Source of the DNA: a virus
Reading direction: 5' to 3' (one strand)
DNA length: 32,660 bases
IMG/VR virus record: IMGVR_UViG_3300010389_000068
Span: 1 to 32,660 of that record
Shown here in pieces: positions 1-4,997 of the stretch (position 1 is its first letter; every line of letters begins with the position of its first letter). The translations under genes and the position numbers were made by a program. The notes below the pieces were generated by a model. That model made no database searches, was not told the origin of the DNA, and was given only the letters and a program-made list of their open reading frames with translations.

Positions 1-814
1 TGACGCTATGGGTCATTCTCTTCTTCTACTTTGGGGTCCTGAGTCTCAAGGAGATCTCGTCCGCTGGTTCCAACTTGGGGGACTCTGGAATTTTGTGGCG
101 CTCCACGGAGCCTTTGCTCTCATAGGTTTCATGCTTCGGCAGTTTGAGATCAGTCGTCTAGTAGGTATCCGTCCGTACAATGCGATTGCTTTTTCAGGTC
201 CTATTGCCGTATTTGTTAGTGTATTTCTCATCTACCCTCTTGGACAGTCCAGTTGGTTCTTTGCGCCGTCATTTGGTGTTGCAGCGATCTTCCGCTTCCT
301 TCTATTCCTCCAGGGATTCCACAATTGGACGCTTAATCCATTCCACATGATGGGTGTAGCAGGTATCCTGGGTGGTGCATTGCTCTCTGCAATTCACGGT
401 GTAACTGTTGAGAATACCCTCTATGAAGATGGTGAACAAGCAAATACATTTAAAGCCTTTGATACTACTCAAGAGGAAGAGACTTATTCGATGGTTACTG
501 CCAATCGATTCTGGTCACAAATCTTTGGTATTGCGTTCTCTAATAAACGCTGGTTGCATTTCTTTATGCTTTTTGTACCAGTTATGGGTCTTTGGGTATC
601 TTCTATTGGCATTATTGGTCTGGCACTTAATCTGCGTGCGTATGATTTTGTATCGCAAGAGATACGAGCAGCAGAGGATCCAGAGTTTGAGACCTTCTAC
701 ACCAAGAACATTCTACTAAACGAAGGTTTGCGTGCTTGGATGGCACCAGTTGACCAACCACATGAGAACTTTGTATTCCCAGAAGAAGTGCTCCCGAGGG
801 GTAATGCACTGTGA
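1..814 (+). CDS. psbD: Photosystem II D2 protein, 5' end cut by window edge
   Basis: D2 is one of the two reaction-centre core proteins of photosystem II in the thylakoid membrane; cyanophages carry psbD to keep host photosynthesis running during infection. The reading frame is open from the first bases (the first whole codon is at base 2, and the ATG at 8 is internal). The visible 270 or so residues match D2 almost without gaps: [10 protein letters not shown], the [15 protein letters not shown] segment, the [16 protein letters not shown] stretch with its chlorophyll/iron-ligand histidines, [14 protein letters not shown], and the family C-terminus [13 protein letters not shown] full D2 is about 352 aa, so roughly 85 N-terminal residues lie left of the window. 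Its stop overlaps the GTG of the next gene, so the two are probably co-translated. No intron or inserted nuclease interrupts the visible part. Confidence 0.97.
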   Translation, partial: DAMGHSLLLLWGPESQGDLVRWFQLGGLWNFVALHGAFALIGFMLRQFEISRLVGIRPYNAIAFSGPIAVFVSVFLIYPLGQSSWFFAPSFGVAAIFRFLLFLQGFHNWTLNPFHMMGVAGILGGALLSAIHGVTVENTLYEDGEQANTFKAFDTTQEEETYSMVTANRFWSQIFGIAFSNKRWLHFFMLFVPVMGLWVSSIGIIGLALNLRAYDFVSQEIRAAEDPEFETFYTKNILLNEGLRAWMAPVDQPHENFVFPEEVLPRGNAL

Positions 815-1026
815 GCAACTTTGAAGTCTTCTTTTACTTCATTTGCTTTGCTATTATTGCAGGTGCTGCATTTGCGATGATGTGGTCTAACATTCAATCC
901 ATTAATGTGGAAATGAATAAACCAAAACCACGTCATCCAGAGGCACCTGCCCCTGGTGATGAAGTTATGTATGTTGATCTCTCTAGGGAAAGGCTAGAGA
1001 GTCTTTACAATCAAGATAAATCATGA
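811..1026 (+). CDS. Small single-pass membrane protein coupled to psbD
   Basis: A 71-aa protein of unknown function. Residues about 5-25 form one hydrophobic segment ([20 protein letters not shown]), followed by a polar tail rich in Pro, Glu and Lys, so it should sit in a membrane with a soluble C-terminal tail. The start is GTG and overlaps the psbD stop (GTGA), which implies translation coupled to psbD. A strong terminator follows directly. The pairing with psbD suggests a role linked to the photosynthetic membrane, but this is inference from position only. I recognise it as the kind of small ORF found after psbD in T4-like cyanophages but know no function for it. Confidence 0.75.
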   Translation: MSNFEVFFYFICFAIIAGAAFAMMWSNIQSINVEMNKPKPRHPEAPAPGDEVMYVDLSRERLESLYNQDKS

Positions 1027-1032
1027 TACATT

Positions 1033-1058
1033 AAGAGGGTTAATCACCCTCTTTTTTT
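1033..1058 (+). terminator. Rho-independent terminator of the psbD operon
   Basis: The 8-bp stem AAGAGGGT (1033-1040) pairs with ACCCTCTT (1046-1053) around a 5-nt loop and runs into a stretch of seven T (1052-1058). It lies 7 bases past the stop of the psbD-coupled gene. Confidence 0.9.
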
Positions 1059-1091
1059 ATGCTTGGAAATTTGGAACCCGAGGAACATGTT

Positions 1092-1382
1092 ATGGATGAA
1101 AGTGTAAGATACCCTGGTCCTATGCTTGGACAACTTGCGATTGCTCTAGAGGCATTGGGGTGGGATTATGGTGATGAGATTGCTGTTGAAATTGGCGGCA
1201 CTCAAGTATCTGGTATCGATGTTGGTGAAGATTATAACAAAAAGTGGCAATCTCCCATTGGTACGGTAAAATATAACAAGGATGCATTCATTGTGATTAA
1301 GAATCGTACTCGGACACCCTTTGAACCATCCAAACCAAATCCTGAGTTAAAGGCACATCATGCTGAAGAAGTTAAAGAATAA
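1092..1382 (+). CDS. Conserved hypothetical protein, 96 aa
   Basis: A soluble 96-aa protein of unknown function. An upstream ATG at 1059 is in frame but lies at the terminator T-run without a ribosome site; the ATG at 1092 has GAGGA 7 bases before it, so I choose 1092. The protein begins MDESVRYPGPMLGQL, has a short beta-like core (YGDEIAVEIGGTQVSGIDVG) and a charged, proline-containing tail. No catalytic motif is visible. The next small membrane-protein gene begins inside its last 23 bases. Confidence 0.7.
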   Translation: MDESVRYPGPMLGQLAIALEALGWDYGDEIAVEIGGTQVSGIDVGEDYNKKWQSPIGTVKYNKDAFIVIKNRTRTPFEPSKPNPELKAHHAEEVKE

Positions 1383-1539
1383 ACACGTAAGATTTTGGGC
1401 AACGTCACTACTCAGTTGTGGCGTTGTATCATTACTCGGATACATGGGAATCTATGCATCTCCTGGTGTGTTTGTTTTTCTCTTTTCATTACAACTTTTC
1501 ATATCTGCTGTCACTATTCTCAGGGTCTACCCCGATTAA
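1360..1539 (+). CDS. Small two-span membrane protein, 59 aa
   Basis: A short ORF that starts at ATG 1360 inside the 3' end of the preceding gene, in another frame, and ends TAA at 1537-1539. It begins with a basic stretch (MLKKLKNKHVRF) followed by two hydrophobic segments of about 18-20 residues each (around residues 14-32 and 35-53) and ends VYPD. The basic N-terminus predicts that both ends face the cytoplasm. AAAGG lies about 7 bases before the start. Function unknown; its size and layout are compatible with a holin-like or membrane-modifying peptide, but nothing specific supports that. The overlap with the upstream gene implies coupling. Confidence 0.6.
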   Translation: MLKKLKNKHVRFWATSLLSCGVVSLLGYMGIYASPGVFVFLFSLQLFISAVTILRVYPD

Positions 1540-1572
1540 AACCTAGATAGTATATGTGCGCTATCTAAGTGT

Positions 1573-1947
1573 ATGCAGCTCTACTCCTCCCCCGATGAGA
1601 TGTTGTATAATTTACACACTTGTCGATCGTCAGACGCGAAGAGAGAGTGGAGAAAAATGGTTAAAGATAAATGGGGAAACCAATGTGCATACTGTGGCAA
1701 CAAAGAAGATCTTACAATTGATCATGTAGTACCAAGGACAAAGGGTGGGTCTCATTTGGTACACAACGTGGTTTGTTGCTGTAAAGATTGCAATTTATCA
1801 AAGGGTAAATCAGAGGTCTGGGATTGGTATCAAAAACAAGATTTTTTTAATGAAGAAAGAAAGAGATCTATTGAAAACTGGACTGCCCCAGTAAATAAAA
1901 ATACAACAACCTATCGTTATAAACCAAGAAAAAATGTCGTCTATTGA
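1573..1947 (+). CDS. Freestanding HNH endonuclease
   Basis: A 124-aa HNH-family DNA endonuclease of the type scattered through T4-like cyanophage genomes near photosynthesis genes. A zinc-ribbon pair CAYC (C38, C41) and CKDC (C70, C73) brackets the catalytic segment LTIDHVVPRTKGG (D50-H51) and the Asn at N65. It follows a Lys/Arg-rich helix (residues 20-35) that probably contacts DNA. The ATG at 1573 has no clear ribosome site; ATG 1600, just ahead of LHTCRSSDAKR, is an alternative. Its last 14 bases overlap the glutaredoxin gene. It is probably a homing-type nuclease, but no interrupted gene or intron is visible here, so whether it still moves is open. Confidence 0.85.
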   Translation: MQLYSSPDEMLYNLHTCRSSDAKREWRKMVKDKWGNQCAYCGNKEDLTIDHVVPRTKGGSHLVHNVVCCCKDCNLSKGKSEVWDWYQKQDFFNEERKRSIENWTAPVNKNTTTYRYKPRKNVVY

Positions 1948-2188
1948 TCAAAATCTTTTTGTCGTCTACTCTAAAGACGGATGTCCATATTGCACAAAAG
2001 TGCAAAGAGTGCTAGAGTTGTCTGAGTTGAAACATGTTGTTTACAAACTTGGCAGAGACTTTAACCGAGTCGAGTTTTACAATAAGTTTGGGCAAGGTTC
2101 TACATTCCCTCAAGTATTACTTGGAGAAACCTCTCTCGGTGGATGTACAGAGACTGTTAAATACCTTAGAGAAAACAGTTATGTATGA
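1934..2188 (+). CDS. grx: Glutaredoxin
   Basis: An 84-aa dithiol glutaredoxin, which reduces disulfides using glutathione; in T4-like phages it is thought to feed ribonucleotide reductase. The CPYC active site is at residues 17-20, the cis-proline motif TFPQV at 57-61, and the GGC glutathione-binding segment near residues 69-71. Length is normal for the family. The ATG overlaps the end of the HNH gene, and its stop overlaps the next ATG (ATGA), so it is in a tightly coupled run. The HNH nuclease may have inserted directly upstream and supplied the translated leader. Confidence 0.93.
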   Translation: MSSIDQNLFVVYSKDGCPYCTKVQRVLELSELKHVVYKLGRDFNRVEFYNKFGQGSTFPQVLLGETSLGGCTETVKYLRENSYV

Positions 2189-2391
2189 TGCGAAATGATG
2201 AACTAAATACTACTAACGACGGACTACAAATCAATCGAGGCGTAGAACTGTTACTCAGAAATCGCAAAAAAGGGAGGAATACTCAGGAACCACCTAAAAG
2301 CTTTAGAGTGACTTTGGGTAAATCTCTCACCTTCTTTAAGAGAGAAATTCAATTCCACTTTGATGCTTTTATAGACATCAAAAAGAAGTAA
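2185..2391 (+). CDS. Hypothetical protein, 68 aa
   Basis: A small basic protein of unknown function (MMRNDELNTTNDGLQ...), with a Lys/Arg-rich middle (LLLRNRKKGR) and C-terminus (IDIKKK). No membrane segment or known motif. Its start codon overlaps the glutaredoxin stop as ATGA, which supports translation. A nucleic-acid contact is possible from charge alone, but I do not recognise the family. Confidence 0.6.
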   Translation: MMRNDELNTTNDGLQINRGVELLLRNRKKGRNTQEPPKSFRVTLGKSLTFFKREIQFHFDAFIDIKKK

Positions 2392-2408
2392 ATTTGCGAG
2401 AGGTAGCC

Positions 2409-2639
2409 ATGTTAGCACTAGACATTACAATTATTTGTCTTGTTTCTATCTTATTTGTTCTGGTTGGAGGGGTAATCGGATGGTTGTACAAACAACACTC
2501 TTACGAAACAACTTATGCCAATGTTCATCCAGAAATGTTTGATGCAGATGGCAATATTATTCCTGATGAAATTTTAGCAGTACGATTTGAAAATGACTAT
2601 GACCACACAGACTACGACGAAGAAGAAGGCAACAACTAA
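2409..2639 (+). CDS. Small membrane-anchored acidic protein, 76 aa
   Basis: A single hydrophobic segment near the N-terminus (about residues 5-27, LDITIICLVSILFVLVGGVI) is followed by a strongly acidic cytoplasmic-type tail ending DYDEEEGNN. I use ATG 2409, which has GAGAGG 5 bases upstream, instead of the in-frame TTG at 2394. Its 3' end overlaps the next gene by about 47 bases in another frame. Function unknown; it is one of three small membrane proteins within the first 2.6 kb. Confidence 0.65.
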   Translation: MLALDITIICLVSILFVLVGGVIGWLYKQHSYETTYANVHPEMFDADGNIIPDEILAVRFENDYDHTDYDEEEGNN

Positions 2640-3189
2640 ACCAATTCCAGAACTGCCTGCCAATCCTTTTACGTTTGAAGTACTTGAACTTGCTTCAAAG
2701 CAAAGGACTAAAGCAAAGAAGATTGAGGTTCTACAAAAGTATGGACACGATTCTATCAAGGCAGTTTTGATTTGGAACTTTGATGAAAGTGTAATCTCTC
2801 TGTTGCCTCAAGGTGATGTTCCATATAACAGCTACGAAGATACTGCTACTCAATCTGGATCTCTCTCAGACAAGATTAAAGATGCAGTAGATGCCATCGA
2901 TAGAACTGGTGCTAACTCAATGGGAGCAACTGATGATGGTAGAGGTAGAATCCGTTCCTCTATTATGAAGGAGTGGACTAAGTTTTACAACTTCATCAAA
3001 GGAGGTAACGATGGAATGAGTTCTCTCAAGCGAGAGAGCATGTTTATCAACATCCTTGAAATGCTTCATCCTAAGGACGCTGAGATCCTCGTCTTAGTAA
3101 AAGACAAGCAGTTACAGTCTAAGTATCGTCTTACTCAAGAGATTGTTGCTGGAGCGTATCCTGATATCCAATGGGGAGGTCGTTCTTGA
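2593..3189 (+). CDS. Conserved T4-like cyanophage protein (DUF6433-like)
   Basis: A soluble protein of about 198 aa. It has a Lys/Thr-rich N-terminus (TTKKKATTKPIPELP), then a helical body with the conserved-looking stretches LIWNFDESVISLLPQG and FIKGGNDGMSSLKRESMF, and ends YPDIQWGGRS. I recall this as a widespread family of unknown function in T4-like marine phages (DUF6433), from memory only. ATG 2593 or 2599 is preferred to the TTG at 2587; none has a good ribosome site because the start lies inside the upstream gene. No enzyme motif is visible. The downstream gene begins on its stop codon. Confidence 0.75.
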   Translation: MTMTTQTTTKKKATTKPIPELPANPFTFEVLELASKQRTKAKKIEVLQKYGHDSIKAVLIWNFDESVISLLPQGDVPYNSYEDTATQSGSLSDKIKDAVDAIDRTGANSMGATDDGRGRIRSSIMKEWTKFYNFIKGGNDGMSSLKRESMFINILEMLHPKDAEILVLVKDKQLQSKYRLTQEIVAGAYPDIQWGGRS

Positions 3190-3458
3190 TGGGAAAGGGT
3201 TGTAAGATTATTCATGAAGACTGTGATCCCTCCCTCGCTCAAGATAGATCATTACCAAATAACGCATACCTTGTCGAATACCTGCAAGATGGCATGACTC
3301 ATTTTGATATTGCCATGGCAGCAAAAAGAGTTGATATATTTGACCACTACTGGGATAATTATCGGCACGACTTGATTAATATGACGCAGGCTGAGGGTAG
3401 AACTAATCCTAAACTGTGGGGATATCAGTCTAAGGAAAAAAAGAAGGGGAAGAAGTAA
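3189..3458 (+). CDS. Conserved hypothetical protein, 89 aa
   Basis: A small soluble protein with a Lys-rich C-terminal tail (KEKKKGKK) and an aromatic/histidine-rich centre (RVDIFDHYWDNYRHDL). The ATG at 3189 overlaps the preceding stop (TGATG) and has GGGAGG about 9 bases upstream, so it is preferred to the in-frame ATG at 3171. Function unknown. It shares its last base with the start of the next gene, so three genes (2593, 3189, 3458) are linked by overlapping stops and starts. Confidence 0.7.
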   Translation: MGKGCKIIHEDCDPSLAQDRSLPNNAYLVEYLQDGMTHFDIAMAAKRVDIFDHYWDNYRHDLINMTQAEGRTNPKLWGYQSKEKKKGKK

Positions 3459-3655
3459 TGTCGGGTTTTGGCGAGGAGAGTAAATCTCCAAAAATTACTG
3501 TCAATCTCAGTGAGGTTGCCAAATTGACTAAGAAATATAAAAAACTTAAAAAGTATATGAAGTCTCCGATGTATGAGATTAAAACTTTATCGGGAACAGA
3601 GACAGTCATTACAAATCTACTCAAAGAGTTAGAATCTGACGAATCAGTTGACTAA
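3458..3655 (+). CDS. Conserved hypothetical protein, 65 aa
   Basis: A 65-aa protein with a Lys/Tyr-rich amphipathic middle (LTKKYKKLKKYMKSP) and an acidic end (ELESDESVD). No known motif. It begins on the preceding stop (TAATG), last of a coupled run. Its final codons contain the -35 element of the promoter for the riboswitch cassette, so promoter and coding sequence share DNA. Confidence 0.65.
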   Translation: MSGFGEESKSPKITVNLSEVAKLTKKYKKLKKYMKSPMYEIKTLSGTETVITNLLKELESDESVD

Positions 3656-3676
3656 ATAGCTTCGATGGTCTATACT
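3648..3676 (+). promoter_or_regulatory. Host sigma70-type promoter of the riboswitch cassette
   Basis: TTGACT (3648-3653) and TATACT (3671-3676) are separated by exactly 17 bases. The expected transcription start is near 3682-3684, which is the first base of the riboswitch P1 stem, so promoter and RNA element fit each other precisely. Confidence 0.8.
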
Positions 3677-3683
3677 AGACCTA

Positions 3684-3754
3684 CGTTCATCCCATTCGTT
3701 GTTTGCGAATAGCGAATAGGACGCAAGTAAGTCGCGGAACGGAGCGTTCATCCC
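3684..3754 (+). promoter_or_regulatory. Glutamine riboswitch, Downstream-peptide class
   Basis: The segment reads CGTTCATCC, a hairpin, then GGACGCAAGTAAGTCGC and GGAACG. This matches, from memory, the conserved core of the Downstream-peptide/glnA glutamine-binding RNAs known from marine Synechococcus, Prochlorococcus and a cyanophage. P1 is CGTTC (3684-3688) with GAACG (3737-3741). P2 is CCCATTCG (3691-3698) with CGAATAGG (3713-3720), with one C-A mismatch. The conserved GNAAGTA core is at 3723-3729. A GGAG ribosome site (3741-3744) overlaps the 3' side of P1, and a second copy of CGTTCATCCCAT ends in the start codon of the short peptide, as expected for a translational switch. Binding of glutamine by this copy is inferred. 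Confidence 0.75.
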
Positions 3755-3916
3755 ATGTTAGAGTTACTTCTCTATACAACACTTAGTTGTCAGCAATCTG
3801 AGGCATTAATGCTGAGGATTACTAAGAATCAAGACCTACCACCTCAAGTGAAGGTTGAATTAGTAGAAACCGTAAGGGAATCTACACCCGAGTGTTACTG
3901 GGACGCACACGACTGA
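3755..3916 (+). CDS. Riboswitch-controlled short peptide, 53 aa
   Basis: A 53-aa ORF that starts at ATG 3755 immediately after the riboswitch, with GGAG 10 bases upstream. It begins MLELLLYTTLSCQQSEALM, then a mixed helical body with two Val/Glu-rich turns and the end ECYWDAHD. It is the short 'downstream peptide' after which this riboswitch class is named; such peptides in marine cyanobacteria and phages have no settled function (nitrogen-status control of a host protein is one guess). It has two Cys and no clear membrane segment. First gene of a three-gene transcript ending at the 4290 terminator. Confidence 0.75.
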   Translation: MLELLLYTTLSCQQSEALMLRITKNQDLPPQVKVELVETVRESTPECYWDAHD

Positions 3917-3959
3917 AGGAACGGGTTTTAATTAACCTCAGTATTTCAGGAGACAAACA

Positions 3960-4127
3960 ATGAACACACTTACTCTCATCAAGAAGCAGATCGAAAAAGC
4001 TAACGCACTTCATGATGCACAAATCTCTCACACTGCATATCGTGGTGTAAAGTTTGAGTGCAAGCATGGCGTTGCTGACGAAGTACATGGTACATTCTGC
4101 TATCGCGGACACACTTATAACAAGTGA
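3960..4127 (+). CDS. DUF4278-like mini-protein, 55 aa
   Basis: A short ORF starting at ATG 3960 with CAGGAGA upstream at good spacing. The first 20 residues form a Lys-rich helix (MNTLTLIKKQIEKANALHDA); the rest carries two YRG units, TAYRGVKFE and FCYRGHTYNK, the signature I associate with DUF4278, a small cyanobacterial family. Function unknown. It is second in the riboswitch transcript, 43 bases after the short peptide, and the following gene starts 1 base after its stop. An overlapping longer frame starting at 4054 is a shadow of this gene. Confidence 0.7.
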   Translation: MNTLTLIKKQIEKANALHDAQISHTAYRGVKFECKHGVADEVHGTFCYRGHTYNK

Positions 4128-4128
4128 T

Positions 4129-4299
4129 ATGGAAAACTATGTCTATCATCATGATGACATGGATAAAGATAGCAGACCACCCAGTTGTTATCAACTCAAA
4201 TATAGAGGAGTAACATACTGGTCCTGCTATCGAATACACTTGCGTGAATACTTTGATCAACTCTTAGATGTTGAACCAATGTATAACAGGAGGGGTTGA
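4129..4299 (+). CDS. Second DUF4278-like mini-protein, 56 aa
   Basis: A 56-aa ORF beginning at ATG 4129, one base after the stop of the preceding DUF4278-like gene (TGATATG), so translation is probably coupled. It is acidic at the N-terminus (MENYVYHHDDMDKD), carries one YRG unit (LKYRGVTYWSCY) and ends MYNRRG. The YRG-V-x-Y pattern makes it a likely diverged relative of its neighbour. I reject the longer frame from 4054 because it would overlap most of the upstream gene. The stop codon lies inside the terminator loop. Function unknown. Confidence 0.6.
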   Translation: MENYVYHHDDMDKDSRPPSCYQLKYRGVTYWSCYRIHLREYFDQLLDVEPMYNRRG

Positions 4300-4314
4300 T
4301 ACCCCTCTTTTTTT
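4290..4314 (+). terminator. Terminator of the riboswitch cassette
   Basis: GAGGGGT (4290-4296) pairs with ACCCCTC (4301-4307) around the loop TGAT, followed by seven T (4308-4314). The stop codon of the last cassette gene lies in the loop, leaving no untranslated tail. Confidence 0.9.
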
Positions 4315-4324
4315 ATGCTATACT
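4296..4324 (+). promoter_or_regulatory. Sigma70-type promoter embedded in the terminator
   Basis: TTGATA (4296-4301) and TATACT (4319-4324) are 17 bases apart. The -35 box lies in the loop and 3' stem of the upstream terminator. The expected start is near 4330-4332, between that terminator and a second strong one. Confidence 0.6.
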
Positions 4325-4329
4325 ATAAC

Positions 4330-4377
4330 TTCCGTGTGAAGGAAGTGGAGAGGAGAGATTACTCTCCTCTTTTTTTT
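4330..4377 (+). ncRNA. Candidate 48-nt small RNA between promoter and terminator
   Basis: A transcript from the 4296-4324 promoter would begin near 4330 and stop at the 4349-4377 terminator, giving about 48 nt with no start codon. Its 5' part lies next to or within a hairpin ACTTCC (4328-4333) / GGAAGT (4341-4346); the 3' part is the terminator hairpin. Alternatively the promoter simply serves downstream genes by readthrough. Confidence 0.3.
4349..4377 (+). terminator. Second strong terminator
   Basis: A perfect 9-bp stem AGAGGAGAG (4349-4357) / CTCTCCTCT (4362-4370) with loop ATTA and a run of eight or nine T ending at 4377. Confidence 0.9.
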
Positions 4378-4406
4378 GTATAACTAGTCCAACCGTTTGT
4401 AATCAT

Positions 4407-4589
4407 ATGGACAGGCAAACCTTAAAAGATATCGTTCAACAGTTGAAAGAAATTGTTGACGTGTTAGAATCTGAGGTATACTCGGATCCCCACGCTTACG
4501 AAACCTGGAGATTGAATGACTCAGACAATTATCCAAGGAGACGTATGGGTTACGAATTTAACAATGACGATGATGGAATTCCAGACTAA
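4407..4589 (+). CDS. Conserved hypothetical protein, 60 aa
   Basis: A 60-aa protein with a helical N-terminal half (MDRQTLKDIVQQLKEIVDVL) able to form a short coiled coil and a charged, disordered-looking C-terminal half ending FNNDDDGIPD. It is the first gene after the double terminator, and its last base is the A of the next start codon. Function unknown; a short coiled-coil adaptor is possible. Confidence 0.65.
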   Translation: MDRQTLKDIVQQLKEIVDVLESEVYSDPHAYETWRLNDSDNYPRRRMGYEFNNDDDGIPD

Positions 4590-4879
4590 TGACTATTAAC
4601 AAAAAATCTCTTATGAGCACAACTGCAACTGAAGATGATTGGAGATACTCTGATGAAAGAATGGTGCTCAGAGCAGATGTATTTTATTCTTTAAAGCATT
4701 ATCTGAATGATTACTGCCGACAAGTCTATGAGTTTTGTAACCTTTGGGTAAGTCAGGGCAATAAAGATGTGACAAATATCGATAAATATTTTAAAAATTA
4801 CCTGATTGAAGACAATGCGCTTCAAGGATACCATAAAAATCGCCAAGAGAGCGGAAAAACAAGCGAAGAAAAATCCTAA
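4589..4879 (+). CDS. Hypothetical protein, 96 aa
   Basis: A 96-aa protein starting on the preceding stop (TAATG). Residues about 25-75 look helical with aromatic positions (VFYSLKHYLNDYCRQVYEFCNLW); the tail is hydrophilic (QESGKTSEEKS). No known motif. Its last 65 bases overlap the next gene in another frame, so one of the two ends may be shorter in practice; the tail beyond residue 75 may owe its composition to that overlap. Confidence 0.55.
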   Translation: MTINKKSLMSTTATEDDWRYSDERMVLRADVFYSLKHYLNDYCRQVYEFCNLWVSQGNKDVTNIDKYFKNYLIEDNALQGYHKNRQESGKTSEEKS

Positions 4880-4997
4880 ACTTTACACAGAGGAAGAACT
4901 CTTGTATATTAGGATGATGAAGAGGGCTGCTAAAGAGTCCTTGGAACACAAACAACTCTTAAAGAATTTAAAAAAGGAGGAGCAGAGCAAAGAATGA
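4815..4997 (+). CDS. Conserved small basic protein, 60 aa
   Basis: A 60-aa Lys/Glu-rich helical protein (MRFKDTIKIAKRAEKQAKKN...), probably a single long helix or coiled coil, resembling a small ORF I recall from many T4-like cyanophages upstream of thyX. I use ATG 4815 rather than the in-frame TTG 4806. It overlaps the previous gene by 65 bases, and its stop overlaps the thyX start (ATGA). Its end also holds the GGAGGA ribosome site of thyX, so translation of the two genes is linked. Function unknown. Confidence 0.65.
   Translation: MRFKDTIKIAKRAEKQAKKNPKLYTEEELLYIRMMKRAAKESLEHKQLLKNLKKEEQSKE

Noticed and set aside
1544-1567. Inverted repeat TAGATAG / CTATCTA upstream of the HNH gene
   Set aside because: Only 7 bp with a 10-nt loop and no T run or promoter pairing; it could be an operator or cleavage site but nothing supports it beyond chance.
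4054-4128. Longer start for the second DUF4278-like gene
   Set aside because: It would overlap most of the first DUF4278-like gene in another frame; ATG 4129 directly after that stop is more natural.
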